From assembly GCA_033439255.1 (NCBI GenBank), contig CM065881.1, positions 620,001-684,000 of the forward strand: a stretch of 64,000 nucleotides of DNA, written 5' to 3'. Position 1 is the stretch's first letter, and the number at the start of each line of letters is the position of its first letter. The position numbers and the translations under genes were made by a program. Under the pieces are notes generated by a model. That model was not told the DNA's origin. It was given only the letters and a program-made list of their open reading frames with translations, and ran no database searches. Positions 49,451 through 61,601 of this stretch are shown here, piece after piece. Source of the DNA: Hericium rajendrae. Its lineage: Eukaryota; Basidiomycota; Agaricomycetes; Russulales; Hericiaceae.

Positions 49451-49621
49451 AAGACCTAAGGCGGTACATAGTACTGTCTCGGCTTATCTAATGGAGCGAA
49501 CACATGGAGGTTAGATAACCCAGCAACGCAACACGAATGCAGGTTCCAGTATGCTACGACTCTACTTGTCCTTGGCCTAATCGCATGGTGCGTCCCGGAC
49601 ACGCCTCTATATAATTGCAGG

Positions 49622-50668
49622 ATGGACGTGTCGAGGTATGTACTTTCTTTCCCCTCTGTTTTCCCACATCTACGTTTTCTTCCAGTCATAACCATGTGCC
49701 CCTCTCAGCGGGTGCTGCAGGCCCGCCTTAGGGCCTTGGTACTCATACTTTGCTGTCTCATCCCACTCCTCGCCGGAATTATGTTCAATCGGCTGATGGT
49801 GCGTCCCTCTAAGTCACAATGCTATGTGCTGTCTTTTTTAATAAATCACCAGTTGGGCATCCACAGCCCTGCTGACGTTGTGGATCTTGTCGTCCGTGGC
49901 TTCGCCCGTCGCACCACCAACATTGGCGACGTCGCATGCGACAAGCACGTCATATCTCTTCCCACTTCTCCTCAAGCCACGGAAGGGTTTGTTGCCGCTA
50001 TACTTCGCAGTCAGCTCGAGGAAAGCGAGGTAGCCGCGACGAAGACGTTGATAGTGTCACTGAAGGCTCATCAGGCGGGATGGGAGATTCAGGAATTCTT
50101 GTCTGACATTCGTGGTGTTGCCTACAAGTAAGTGTGATTTTCTCTCAAGGGAACATAATATGAACACAGATGCTCCAGTTTCAATGCAACAGTATCGGCG
50201 CACTTCCCCACATCTCGCAACATGTCGTCTTCGCACTTCTTTAATGATGCATTCTCCTCCTCTGTAGTATCTTTCATAGAGACCATGATGGTTTTTATGC
50301 AACGGAACTCGGTCGTCGGCCATTCCTTGCACCGCCTGGAAGAAGAAGCTTACTCTACAGGCCGATTTATTTCGTTCAAGATTCGCACTGCCACCATATC
50401 CGAACCTCCTTCCGCAGTCGCCGTTCGTGATCTGGCATGCTTCTATGCTGAAATGAAGCAGTGCCTCACAATCGTAGATCACCTGCTGCACGATGTCGAG
50501 CTCACTTTGGACGAAGAACGCAGTCGTCTTTTCGAAGGCCTGATTACTGATTCTCCTTCCTTGCCGCGCATGGGTCTTCGAGCTGCGGCAGCCTTAAAGG
50601 CATTGGTCGATAGGATCCAGGGGAGGCTGGATTCACTGGCTTGTGCCGAACTTCTCATGCCGTTCTAA
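49622..50668 (+). CDS. unrecognised protein with N-terminal membrane helix
   Basis: Exons 49622-49798, 49853-50127 and 50170-50668 keep phase. The start may be ATG 49622 (316 residues) or ATG 49694 (292 residues); a TATATAA box at 49610 lies too close to the first ATG, which favours the second. Near the N-terminus is one strong membrane helix (ALVLILCCLIPLLAGIMF). The rest is soluble: IHSPADVVDLVVRGFARRT, a helical region ending EEEAYSTGRFISFKIRT, and MKQCLTIVDHLLHDVELTLD, with a long helical C-terminus. The last intron is only 42 nt. No family is recognised. A second small membrane protein gene lies 3.4 kb away, but they share no clear sequence. Confidence 0.65.
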
Positions 50669-51189
50669 TGTAAGTAACTGTATCTGTCAGAAGTTCGACA
50701 ACGAGCTCACTAGTACCTTTTTATTCCCCTCTGCACCAGCATTTTTGGCAATCACTTAATCACTGCCCAGAGTCGTCTTTTTCCCTTCATGTTCACCTTC
50801 ATCTCAGTCTGTGATTCTCGTATAAGCAATTCTCATAGAATATATCTTCGATGCATCATGTTTGCCGCAGCCATATCACGGCGCTAGGCTTTTCCAGTCA
50901 AACACACTTCTGGCTTTGGTGTGGAATAGAGCAAATCACGGCAATCGTGAATCATGCTGCATGTGACCAGCAATTATGGTGCTGGAAATGAGGTGGATGG
51001 ACGTCACAGACGTGAGGAAGGGATGCAGGGTCATTCATGGCTATCATGAAAATCACCATTCCGAGTCGCTCAACGTGCATCGAATCCTCATAGCGACAAA
51101 TAAAATTTGATTGAGGGGCAGCACTTTTCGTAATGTGGTTAATGCAGGGGGCCAAGGAAACGATCACGATATGTCCGCCTTGGGAGTGC
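50669..51189. other. intergenic stretch
   Basis: About 520 bp with no supported gene. Confidence 0.45.
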
Positions 51190-52380
51190 AGATCTGAATG
51201 GGGACGCTGAGCAACTTACCGAGAAGGGGCATGACCTTGAAATCCTTCTGGTAGTTGGAGCGACGGTGCACGAAGATGAGGACGTGGTGGTATTGAAGTG
51301 GGTCTTATACGCCCGACGCACCTCCTCCAAGATATTGCAGGGTCGCCTCGGCGTCGCTACTACAAGCACATGCACGCCACGATCAAAGATGCACTTCTGG
51401 TTCTGCACGGACATGCCGTTGACGATCACCGCCATGCTCACGAGCGGCAACGGCTTGAACCCACTCGCCTGTTATTTTTCTTTGCCCTTTTCTTTATGCT
51501 TCGCCCACTTTCCTGATTTTCCTTTCCCTTTGCCATCTTGAAGCGGAGCAGCCACCGCCTCGGGCTCTTCGAAGTTCATAGCCGTGCCCGCGACATCGTA
51601 TGCATCCGGATACGCATTTACATGGTCGATCAAGACCTGCAGCGTGAGTTCGCGCGTCGGGGCCTGAGTGCGCGCAGCGGGCGGCGCGCCGGGGATCTGC
51701 AGCCGCCTTGTCGAGCAGGAGGCACATCGGCAGACCGCATGTGAGCATTTTGCCAGAGCCTGTTTCGGCGATCCGATGATGTCGCAGCCGGTAAGGGTGA
51801 TGTGGAGAGCCTGCGCGTAGGCGAGGTAAATCTTGGATGTACAGGGCGTGTTGGAGGCATGGATGAAGGGCGAAGGGCACCCATTCGGGAAGGAGAGAGA
51901 CTAGAAGATAGGCGTGAGGAGGTGTCCATATGATGTGAACTTACGTCATGCAATGGAAACATACTCATCTATGGGTTTGCGGTACGGAGGGTGCGTGTGT
52001 GGGTAAAGATTCACCTGGTGTCTTCATGGACGCGGCATCATCTTACATTTCGACGTCTGGCGCGCCTTCTCTGACCTGAGATGCGCCGTCCAAATTATCG
52101 TCGCTGATTAGTTGCGGATGGCAGAAAATGAGGCTGCATATAGAGATGACCATGATCACTACTTACATTGACCCGCTCAACTCATCCCACCTCAGTTTCC
52201 TCATACACAACCTCCACATTATCCACCTCCTCGAGCTCGACGGTTCCTTCGTCTATGTCAAACCCCGCTTCGCGCACGCAACACATGGTCTTCCAGGGTA
52301 GGTCTCTCGCAATGCGACGTTGTACTTTCGCCTTGTTCGTCTGAAGCCAAGGCAGCTGGAGTCTACGTCGTGATTTTCAG
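51190..52380 (-). pseudogene. relic of a MAK5/DDX24-type DEAD-box RNA helicase
   Basis: Minus-strand pieces in different frames follow the order of a MAK5-like helicase. They are ARDLPWKTM and EAGFDIDEGTVELEEVDNVE (about 52350-52200), WVPFALHP with AETGSGKMLTCGLP (motif I; about 51890-51730), APTRELTLQVLIDHVNA (motif Ia; about 51660), and VIVNGMSVQNQKCIFDRG with VATPRRPCNILEEVRR (motif Ib; about 51430-51310). The usual residues are AETGSGKTLAYGLP and VATPGRLWDI, so key lysine-threonine and glycine positions have changed. Frames shift between pieces, stops occur and everything after motif Ib, including the DEAD box, is missing. The source protein helps assemble the large ribosomal subunit in the nucleolus; an intact copy must exist elsewhere if the gene is essential. 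Confidence 0.72.
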
Positions 52381-52600
52381 CGACTGTTTGTATACTAAGT
52401 TGGCAACAGCCAGGGCCACTTCATGTGCCTACAAAATGCTGTTGGTGACGATCTGAAGAGCGGTTAGCACAGTGAAGCGAGACGAAATATGAGATGAAAT
52501 GAGGGCATTATTTGTTTTTCTCCCATGTGAAGACAGGTGATAGCATATGATACATCTGGTTCATTAATGAGACATGATACACAATACCATAAAGTATCTG

Positions 52601-53699
52601 TCAACCACTCGGAGGGACAATGGAACTGTCATTGCGTGGTCCTATAACGCAGTAATAAGCACAGATTAGTCCAATGACGTTAAGCAGAAATTTACCCTCA
52701 GAATTGGACGTGCTTTGCCAGCGGACAGAGCCATTAGGCGCGAAAGATAACTCATACCCTTGCATCTCGGGGTGAGGAAAGCCTTGAACCGCCTTCACCC
52801 ATTCGCCCGTGGCCGTCATGACCCATACCTGCGCCGGGGCAGCATTTGCTTTGACGTGGGTATATATCCAACCAGGGCTTGCTTTGCACCGAGGCGGCAC
52901 CGAGAGGGCTTCTGAACTGTTGGAGTACAAGAATGTAAACTGATAGCCCACCCCTCGAGCCTTGCGATAACATTTCTTGATCGTAAAGTCCTCGTCAAAG
53001 GTGGCGTTAGCCTCAGGCGAGGAATCCCCTGCAACAGGGGACGTGTGTACGGCAGCGCAGATGGGCGGAGACATGGGTTGCTGTTGACGGACAGGTTGTG
53101 GGGACGTGAGGACAGAAATATGGTTTGGTGCAACTTCCTGTTGCCCATTCTGGGGCGGCGGGGAGCTACAGATCTATGAGAAACCCATTTGACCACTAGT
53201 AAGCCATCTCTGACCTTCTCGATCCCGGTTCCCGAAGACCCTGGCTGTCCGCTTCTATTCTTGCCTTGTCGCCGTCCACGCGTGACACAAATAGTTTGCG
53301 GGCGAGCAAAACAACCTGTATAACGAGCCAGTTAGGTGTGCGTGATAGCGTATGAACATGAACAGACCTGTATATTAGCATCGCTCTCCTCGAACTTGCA
53401 ATAGCTGCGCGACCGATCGAGTCTACATTCGGTCGGAAATACCAACCGATGGATTGGGACGATCTGCAGAAATTGATGAGGTCCAAGCCAATCCAGTGCA
53501 AGAAACATACTTACGTCCTTGGAGAAGCGCAAAATGGGTCGGTACGGACCTGAACTTCTTCCATGCAAACCTGGATACGGAGATGGCAAGATACGAGAGT
53601 CGCGATTCGAGTTCGTTTTCATATGGACAGAAGAATGCGGGAGAAGTGCAGCTCACTGGGACGGGACGGATACGGGTACCACATGCCACCACGACACAT
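52601..53699 (-). CDS. unrecognised six-exon gene
   Basis: Six exons (53699-53657, 53570-53515, 53463-53368, 53315-53215, 53165-52696, 52641-52601) join in exact phase to give 268 residues. The start is MCRGGMWYPYPSRPS, then LHGRSSGPYRPILRFSKD and IVPIHRLVFPTECRLDRSRS, a basic linker, a Pro/Gln-rich piece (RSSPPPQNGQQEVAPNH), and a C-terminal domain with KKCYRKARGVGYQFTFLYSN, CKASPGWIYTHVKANAAPAQ and GYELSFAPNGSVRWQSTSN. The latter looks like a small beta-rich fold. There is no signal peptide or membrane segment. The last intron (54 nt) is open and in frame, so it could be retained. No family recognised. Confidence 0.7.
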
Positions 53700-54085
53700 T
53701 TAAATAAGACTGAGCCAAAGGAACGAAAGAGAGATTGGTATGTGACACTGGTAAAGAGGTTGAAATGAGGATATCTCAAAAGGCCCAAGGGCAAAGCGCA
53801 AGTTCAAAGCGTGAAGGTGATTGGCAATGGCATTGGCAAAGCGTCTGAGGGGCCACGCGGTGCGTTCCGTCAAGGGACCGACGTGGCCTTGCTTACTCAG
53901 ATTACTTATGTTATTTAGCTTCTCAGATTTGCAGTCGCATACAGGTTGCATCACAGCGTTGCAATGCAGCAGCAAACGCAACACTTTTGCATCCTATATG
54001 CTCATGCGCCGTCGATATATAAACTGTGAACTCGGTGCGTTCCATCATCTCCCTCCCGCCTTCTGTATTACTAAGAGTCTTGAAG
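53700..54085. other. divergent promoter stretch
   Basis: 386 bp between two genes facing away from each other; no gene seen. TATATAAAC at 54017 could be the TATA box of the plus-strand gene. Confidence 0.45.
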
Positions 54086-54618
54086 ATGAGCGTGAGTCCA
54101 TGCTCTTTTTCCTATTCCGTTCACGACTTGCCTAATGCCTAGCGAAGACTGGAAATACGCAGCAGTATACCCTTCACCGCGACAGACCCCGTTTGATACC
54201 GTCCCCTACTGCATTTGTTGACGAGTCTAAGGATATCTCCTCCATCAAGATATCAGACGTGTTCTCTGCTCCTGGGAATCCTGTGGTAAGTTTTCATGCA
54301 CGTCGGATGCTTTTGAGGCTGCATTGAGCTCATCATGCCGTGCAGGATAATGATGACATAGAGCTCCTGATCGACATGGCTGAGCATCTCAGCGCAGACT
54401 ACGCCGAGGCAATTGAAGACTTGGCGGCTCTCAGAGTCGACCTCGAACGTGTTCGCAAGACCCTTGACGGAATCCGCTCGAGGTCGCGGTTTTTGGTTGG
54501 TACTCTGATCGGTGCTGTTGTGGGGATGGCTCTGTGCTTTCTCCTGCTCGCATTTCATCCCAGCTTCACGGCCTTGACTACCATGATTTCGTTGCCTCGT
54601 CTCTTCCTTTCCAGTTAG
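54086..54618 (+). CDS. small tail-anchored-like membrane protein
   Basis: Exons 54086-54091 (six bases, Met-Ser), 54148-54285 and 54346-54618 give 138 residues. The N-terminus is polar. A coiled-coil-like helix (DMAEHLSADYAEAIEDLAAL, RVDLERVRKTLDGIRSRS) precedes one C-terminal membrane helix (FLVGTLIGAVVGMALCFLLL) and a short tail. This is the layout of tail-anchored proteins of the ER or mitochondrial outer membrane. No family recognised. The six-base first exon relies on a CGAAG acceptor and is the weak point of the model. Confidence 0.55.
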
Positions 54619-55438
54619 TTTATCTTAATTTGTTCGTCGCCTCTCCCTTACGTGCGGACCGCTATCGTCGCGTTCGAAGTAGCGTGGTGGCCGTCTCAAG
54701 GCGCTTGCGATGGGGCAGATTGATGCCAATGTATTTACCGTATCGTTAGTTGTTTTAGCTGAATGCTTTCTCGCATCGGTATTGGTGCACATCTCGTCTC
54801 TGTGATCAACACGAACATCGTCATTATGTCGAAGGTGAATTGGCCCTGGATAGAAAAGATAGAGCTGGTTTATAAACTCTCAATTGCGAGGCCTGTCCTC
54901 AATATCTACTGTAATGCTCTTAAACACAGAACAACTATCTTCTGTGTAACATCTGCATAGGAGACTACGACGCGCCCATGTGACGCACACGAGATGCTAC
55001 AGAGCCCAGGCGGTTCGTCTAGTCCCGTTTATTCTCTAGGAAGCGCCTTAGGGTGTTCTGTCAAGCGCTCGTTCTTGCTGCACTCTCACCCGATTATGTA
55101 TAGAGGCTGGACGTAAGTCTAGGCGTTCATCTCCATGCACAGTACCCGCTCGTCCATCATTTTGTGTATCGAGACTCTCGGGTTACAACTCACCAGTCGA
55201 GTTCCTTTGCCTGTATCCATTCGAATCTTCAACCATCGAGTCCTAAGCATATCGAGTCATAAACTCCTTCGTTCTGGCCACGTATGCGTTGACATGCCGC
55301 AAACTGACAAGATTCGCTAATACGCTACGTCAAATCCATAGGCTCTTTTTACTCTGTCCACGGCTCGTTGTATCCAATTTCATCTTGATCGGCATTCATC
55401 TACAAAGTCTTTTGGATTTTGTCTTGCCTTTCCTTGTC
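54619..55438. other. intergenic stretch
   Basis: About 820 bp with no supported gene. Confidence 0.45.
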
Positions 55439-57568
55439 ATGGAGGCATCTCCACCCAGGATCTTCTCCCCACGTGCACCAGGACACTCCGTCGTGACCCT
55501 CGTCCTCATCGAGAATTCCGAGGAGATGATATTGCGCTGGCCTGATCTGCAGAATCGGTATCTCCCCAACCTACTTGGAACCATGAGGAAAGCCAATCCC
55601 GATGTCCCAGTGCGTGTTTTCCAATCTATGCCCCTCAGAGCTCTTATGCATCCCTTTGAACGATAGATTCAGATACTGTGGATGACGAGCTGTTCGACGG
55701 CCTCAGAGGGCCAGCTCTCGCTTTCGCTCAATCGCTCGCGACAATGCTACCAGTTACCAGAGATTCGTCCTATCGCGCACTTGAAAAACAGGATCTCACT
55801 GGGGAAGCTCTACCGTGCGCTCGAAGTAAGTCTAAAAGGACCCCTCGCGTGCGCTTTCCAATGATCTCGTTACAGCTGCTCTCCTCGACCTTTCAAGATG
55901 TTCCTACTACTCGACACCTCATCGTAGTCTCCGCTTCGACTCCCATTGATGACCTAGATGACACCATTTGCATCCCAAGCGCCATCGGCTCTCAGTCACC
56001 TTGGGACTATCTCTCCATGGTGCTTTGCCAGGTACGCGTCTACGTCGGGTCCCAATATATACCGTACTTTCCACTTTGTTCGCAGAAAAGTATATACCTA
56101 CATATGATCCTGGCACCAGCTCCTGGACATGACATGGATAAACTCGTTCGTTTGCATGCCGACACCGTTTGTCTAGTTATCTTCGTTACTCTGCCCTTTC
56201 AGCTTATTGTCTTGCAGGCGCAGATGCAAGCATGTTGCAATGTGAACCCTTGGTTTCAAGCCGACTTGGATGTATATTTTTTTTTCCTCTCGTGTCCTGT
56301 CAACTCCATTCTTCGAATAGAGCATGGTCAGTACATACCCGATATCGCTCTGAAGTAACCTAAATAAGCTCGTATCAGAATCGGCGGATAGGTATCAGGT
56401 CTCGCCAAATATCTCTGACAACAGTTCGGGTCCACATCCATTGTTACGCTACCCGCACTGGGCCAGCCTCCCTCACAGAAAGGGACCTCCTCCTGTAGGG
56501 CTTGGACAATGCATCCCCATCCGCTCAGCAATTCAGCTCAGACATGAAACAGATATGCAGCAACCGAGCCTTGTCAAATACCTCCAGAAGGTGCATGGTC
56601 TTGCGAAAAAGAGGGCACAGGACATCCAGCCCCCCTGCGCGCCCTTCGTGCGCGACGATAATGGCGAGACGAGCTACGATCACGCCCTCGATTCCATCTC
56701 CGATACCTCGGACCCCCAGGCCGTATGCGGCAGCTTGGTACATGCCCAGCCTATCTCCTCACAGACCACAATTCCGCACCCACCTCGACGCAGTAGTGCC
56801 CGGAAAACAGACAAGCACAAGGCTCTCAAAAAGCCCCAGCGCCCGAACAAGCGGTCGCCGCGCATCGCATTGCCCGATTCAGACCTCTCCAAGTCTGGCT
56901 CTTCACGGACAGCGGTCTCACCGCTCGTCACCCACGTCCCCATGCGCGAGGCGGAGATGCATGCGACCATGCCGGCGGACCATGCGACGGGTGACCCGGA
57001 CGTCATGTACTCTTCGTCACCGCCTCCCGAGCCAGGGATCGGCCAGCAGTGGGCGCAGGACTCGTTTTCGGTACTCTCACATTCGCATGCTCAAATGGAA
57101 CATGCTGTAGAGAGTGCAGGCAAGTGGCCTATGAGCCCTGTGCTGCAGAATGTGATGATGCCCTTGCAAGTGCCGCTACCTGGATTCGACTTCCAGAGCG
57201 GACCGTACACATCCTACCCCATACCACCCGGCCCGTCACTGCCCGCGTTCGTTCCTGAGCTTGATGCGCCCACGTTATCCGCACTGGTACCACGCGACGA
57301 CGGCGACAAGCCTTTCATCTTCTACCCTGAATATGAACATGCCACGGCTGCCCCGATCCCCGCTGCTGCGGCTCCGAGTGATGAGGTATCATACAGAGCA
57401 AGTCACACCATCACCGTAGCCGCAGCCGACAAACCACTGCAGTCTGCTTGCGAGCTTCGAGGCGCACTAGCAACGGCTGAGGGGAAACGGAATGGGCCCA
57501 TGCCGATGTACGATACCAGGCATGCATACTCGCGGGTTCCCGGCGTCATGGTAACTTTTCGTTCGTAA
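55439..57568 (+). CDS. Mediator subunit 25-like VWA domain protein
   Basis: Seven exons (55439-55609, 55667-55825, 55876-56031, 56086-56166, 56218-56271, 56321-56326, 56399-57568), all with phase-0 introns, give 598 residues. The N-terminal half looks like a von Willebrand A domain: HSVVTLVLIENSEEMILRWP, then RYLPNLLGTM, VPIQILWMTSC, ENRISLG-type NRISLGKLYRALE, and RHLIVVSASTPIDDLDD. In fungi this pattern belongs to the Med25 VWA family, which tethers the Mediator complex to activators. The second half is disordered, basic then Pro/Ser-rich (KTDKHKALKKPQRPNKRSPR; SYPIPPGPSLPAF), as in transcription regulators. The sixth exon is six bases (Ser-Met). The family call is by recognition of the motif order and should be confirmed. 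Confidence 0.62.
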
Positions 57569-59277
57569 CTCACCATTATCATCTACTTGACCGGCGCCGG
57601 ATGCGTTGCGGTCGCAATGCAACGTGAAATGCCATACGATTGGTGCGTACATGGGTTTGTGTATACATATGCACTTGATACTTAGAGCAGGACAGAACAC
57701 GGCGCGTTTTCGGCGAGAGCGATATTTATGTTTACACGATTTATGTTTACACGCTTTGAGAGTACCCTGGTGATTTTGGGGACACAAGATCTTAATGTAT
57801 ACTTAAACGCGTCTACCGTCAGAGTCAAATGAAATAGATACAATGGGAGTCACGTACCATATGTACGCAGCATCGATGCAATGTTAATGCAGCCTCAACA
57901 CAATGTCTATGCAACATGCAGCCCCATCTCGATCGGTAAACTGCGCTCTCTTCTTCACCTTCGTGCCTTGACTCCTGTTTCGCAGGATAGCGGTGTGCAA
58001 TGACATGCAAGGCATTTGTGCACGCACATAGACTCGAGGCCAGGTGATCGAGACTCAGACTGTCGTGCATGCGTCCAGGACTGACACGATGATGCGATGA
58101 ATGTCGTGGGGGTGGATGTCGCAGTGCTGCGCGGACGACATCTTTGCGAATGCCGGCCGCACGAGCCCACCTCGGTGTAAACCTCGACGTTCCCCTTCCC
58201 GCCGTAGCGTTCCCCTCGTGTTCCATCTGTCTGTGACATATTATACCATGCCCACTCCACGACTTCACCCACCGAGGACTAGCTTTTCGTGTGCAGTATA
58301 TGCTCTTCTATACCATACTGTGTGGCCCCGTTTCTTGTCTTACAGTAAACACAGAATGACTATCTTCTGGGTAAGGTCTGCTCGGAGACTCGGCGCGCCT
58401 CGGGCTGAACACTGAACAGGGACTCAGGGGTCCCTAACGCGGCCTGGAAGTCAAGAGAGCGGGTTGCGTCGTTGTCGGCGTCAGCTAGCAGAAAATTGGG
58501 GGCTGCGCATGCTGGTTGAGTCAAGAGCATCACTTGGGGATCGACGTCTGGGCGCGGTGTGGGCTGTCTGGTACAAGCGCACCATTAATTGTCTGATCAT
58601 CTCAGTCCCATACAAATAACAATGGCATCAGCTTCGCGGCATAGCCCGCTACCTCTTCGCAGTCATAGTGAATTCGCTTTCCATACAGATATACCACCAA
58701 CCAAAGGTCAAACCAAAAACCTGTTGATGACGCTGAATCCCATGCATTTGACGCATCGTTGTATTTGGCGCTGTTGATGCCAGCAGCGGTGTAAGTCACA
58801 GCGAGTCATGCATGTGCCATAACTTTTGCGTCGGCATGTAACAATGTTAGAAATGTGATGGCTGTATAATACACAGCTAGTATCAAGCCTTCCCAGTTCA
58901 AAGGCTACTTTCCGAGCGATTTACGACGTCGATGGTACTGTTACAGCAGTGGTCACACAGTGACATAACATGGAGGTTGGCACGGAGTTGCGTTCAGCAC
59001 ACCCTCTTGAACTTAGGTGGGCGCGCCAAAGTGAAATCACGGTTTGAGGCTCTAAGAAGCGGGAATTGGCTATTCAATCTTACCGTGCCAGTGGGAGATG
59101 CGACATGGCACTCGTTCCAAAAGTGTCGCAAGCAAGAAGTTGAGATTGAACCCAACGAGCGCTGTTCGGGAGTATTATGAACTTTAGTCATAGCTACGTA
59201 ATATTTATAGCCTCAGGCAGTAACCACTTCGACGATCAGGTCGACGCAGATTTCATCCAGTTGCAGAATTTGTAGGT
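57569..59277. other. 1.7-kb gene-poor stretch
   Basis: No gene is supported. Scattered open frames under 150 codons on both strands show no domain or splice support. Confidence 0.45.
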
Positions 59278-60127
59278 ATGAGTGGTCCTGACCGACCCAA
59301 CCTTTCTGGCTCATCGCGTTTCAATCCGATGCCAAGGCACTCGGTGCAAACCGGCCTGCGATATGCTGATATGCACATGTCTTATGGATCTTCGCCTTCA
59401 GGCAGTTCATTATCGCAGGCAGACCTCCTCAAGCATCAACTAGAGAGATGTGAGCGGGTATGTTCCTCTTATACATACTCAATGCGATTCGACGTGAATA
59501 CAATTGTGTTATCTAGGAAAAGGCAGACTTGACAAAAAGATTACAGACGTTGCAGAGCCTCAATGTCCAATTTCAGGATTTTAGAGGCAAAACGGAAAAG
59601 GTCATTCCTTTCTTCCTTCCTGATCGCACTGTCTGAAGGGTAGCAGATTAAGGCATCTCTGGACCAGGAAATGGAGTGTCCAATATGCAAAGTCGTTGTC
59701 ACCAAGTTATTCTGGTAAGAATTACATACCTTCCTACGCATAATCTCTGCCTCATATCCGCGGTATAAGTGTCCAGGAATGCGGGCACAGTTTCTGCTTT
59801 GCATGTATCAAACGGGTCATGCTTACGTTTCTCGAAAATCAAGCCCGCGCCCGCCACGAAATAACCGTCAATGTCCCGGACCATGTTCTCAATTTATCAG
59901 ACAATCCCAGCTTCGTAACAGGCATGGAAGTGCGTGAGCTGCGGAGGTGCGTCTTAGCACCCAAGTACTCGTGCCCTTCCTGCCGCACTCCGTTTGATCA
60001 AGCTCCTACATCGGGGCCCGCATTCACCAATCTCGCAGCAGCAGTTGCTGAAGCAACAGATACTGTGCTCGACGACACTGCAGAATTCGATGGGTGGGAT
60101 GGGTACTTTGGGAATGTATATGAGTGA
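59278..60127 (+). CDS. RING-finger protein, probable E3 ubiquitin ligase
   Basis: Four exons (59278-59457, 59517-59600, 59647-59714, 59770-60127) keep phase and give 229 residues. A polar N-terminus (about 60 residues) is followed by a coiled coil (LLKHQLERCEREKADLTKRL). The RING finger begins ECPICK, continues with CVQECGHSFCFACIKR and ends with KYSCPSCRTPF; a 60-residue insert separates the two halves (VMLTFLENQARARHEI ... VRELRRC). All cysteine and histidine zinc ligands of a C3HC4 RING can be assigned. The C-terminus is acidic. Such proteins pass ubiquitin from an E2 enzyme to targets; no target can be inferred. Confidence 0.8.
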
Positions 60128-60357
60128 GGGATCTTTCGGCCCCTCATTTTAGTTTAGTAAAACAATGTCAAACGAGAAGCTCCCTTAAGTCCTGTCGGCG
60201 GCGTCTATCCGATAACTTGAGGATGCATTGAAAGAAGAAGATTTTCATCTGAGAAAAGGACCAGTGGTATATGACACTATGTAGCCTACATAGCTCTGAT
60301 AGGGCCATAGGAGTCCTCTTTTCTACATAGCTACTCCATAGTAGTGAGGTAATCTAT

Positions 60358-60460
60358 ATAGAGCTATCATAGCTATCATAGCTATCATAGTATAGACTAT
60401 AAGCTATCATAGCTATCATAGCTGCTATAGCATATAACAGCTATCATAGCTATGTCAGCT
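60358..60460. repeat. tandem AGCTATCAT repeats
   Basis: Nine-base units AGCTATCAT, partly interrupted, run for about 100 bp and continue loosely on both sides. Similar words occur near 62930-63135. Confidence 0.75.
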
Positions 60461-61569
60461 ATGTGGTATATCTCTGTTATCATATTATGTCTAGCTAGTA
60501 AGGCTGCTATCTACTCTATATCACCTATGTCTTGTATGCTGCTCAAGAGTGCCAAAATTTTCATTCAAATATAAAAATAAACATTCAAAACATCGAAAAT
60601 TTAAAAGCATTATATTTCAAACAATATTAAATTACAACACATTTAATACAAAGCTACAAGCATCATTACATAGCTATACTACTCTATTAATACCAACACT
60701 TCAAGATAAGATAACAAAATGCACCAAATATAAGATAACAAATATATCAAAGATAAGATGAGATAAGATTCAAAAATAAGATAAGATAAGACTTAAAGCT
60801 TAAAGATCAATAATAATAAAAAGATAAGATAAAACTTACTTCATAGATAAGAAAAAGCGAAAATAATCTAAGGCAAAGTCAACAAATTAGTATATAAGAT
60901 ACAGATATAGAAAAACATAAGACTTACTTAAGATAATAAAAGCGAAAATATACAAGTCTACAAAGAACAATAGGGTTAGTGAACAATGAAACAATAAAGC
61001 AACAACACAATAACTTACCAAGCATTAGAGAGTTGAGGCAAGAGAAGAGAGAGCAACGAAAGACGAGGGATGATAGTGGTAGGGGAGAGAGAGAGAGAAA
61101 GCGCGCCGCGCACGCCTTATATAGACGTGGCGATCGGAGCGCCAAATGTTGCTGCCGAGACCGGGCCGGGCGGTGCCGAGCACTCGCGTCAGAGGCTAAG
61201 TGCCAGATTTCCCTAGGTTCACTTCGTTGCCCGGTAGGTTATCGTAGCTTAGTTAGATATTCAGCTCATATGATCCAATTGAATAAATGAAAGCTGGCTG
61301 CCATCGTTTTCTCAGAATTTAATAGATTTTATTCGATTTACTAAGTTCGAAATGTTCGAACTCGCGCGCGTTCGGCAGCTGAAGCACCGAAGGCACGTCG
61401 AAGTTCGACTCTCATAGTATTCTTACCACCACCTTCCTCTCTCCTCGTTCCTCCGCTGTCTCTCTTCTCACCAACTCATCGGATCGAACGCGGGAGGGTC
61501 TCGATAGGGGATAGAGGGGTAAAGGTAAGTTTATTCAGACTTTTTACTGATATTATTCGTACTAATAAA

Positions 61570-61601
61570 GAGAGTATCGCTCGTTTTCGAGCGATACTCT
61601 C
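61570..61601. repeat. perfect 14-bp hairpin with TTTT loop
   Basis: GAGAGTATCGCTCG and its exact reverse complement CGAGCGATACTCTC are separated by four T residues. No T-run follows it, so it does not look like a pol III terminator; its role is unknown. Confidence 0.7.
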
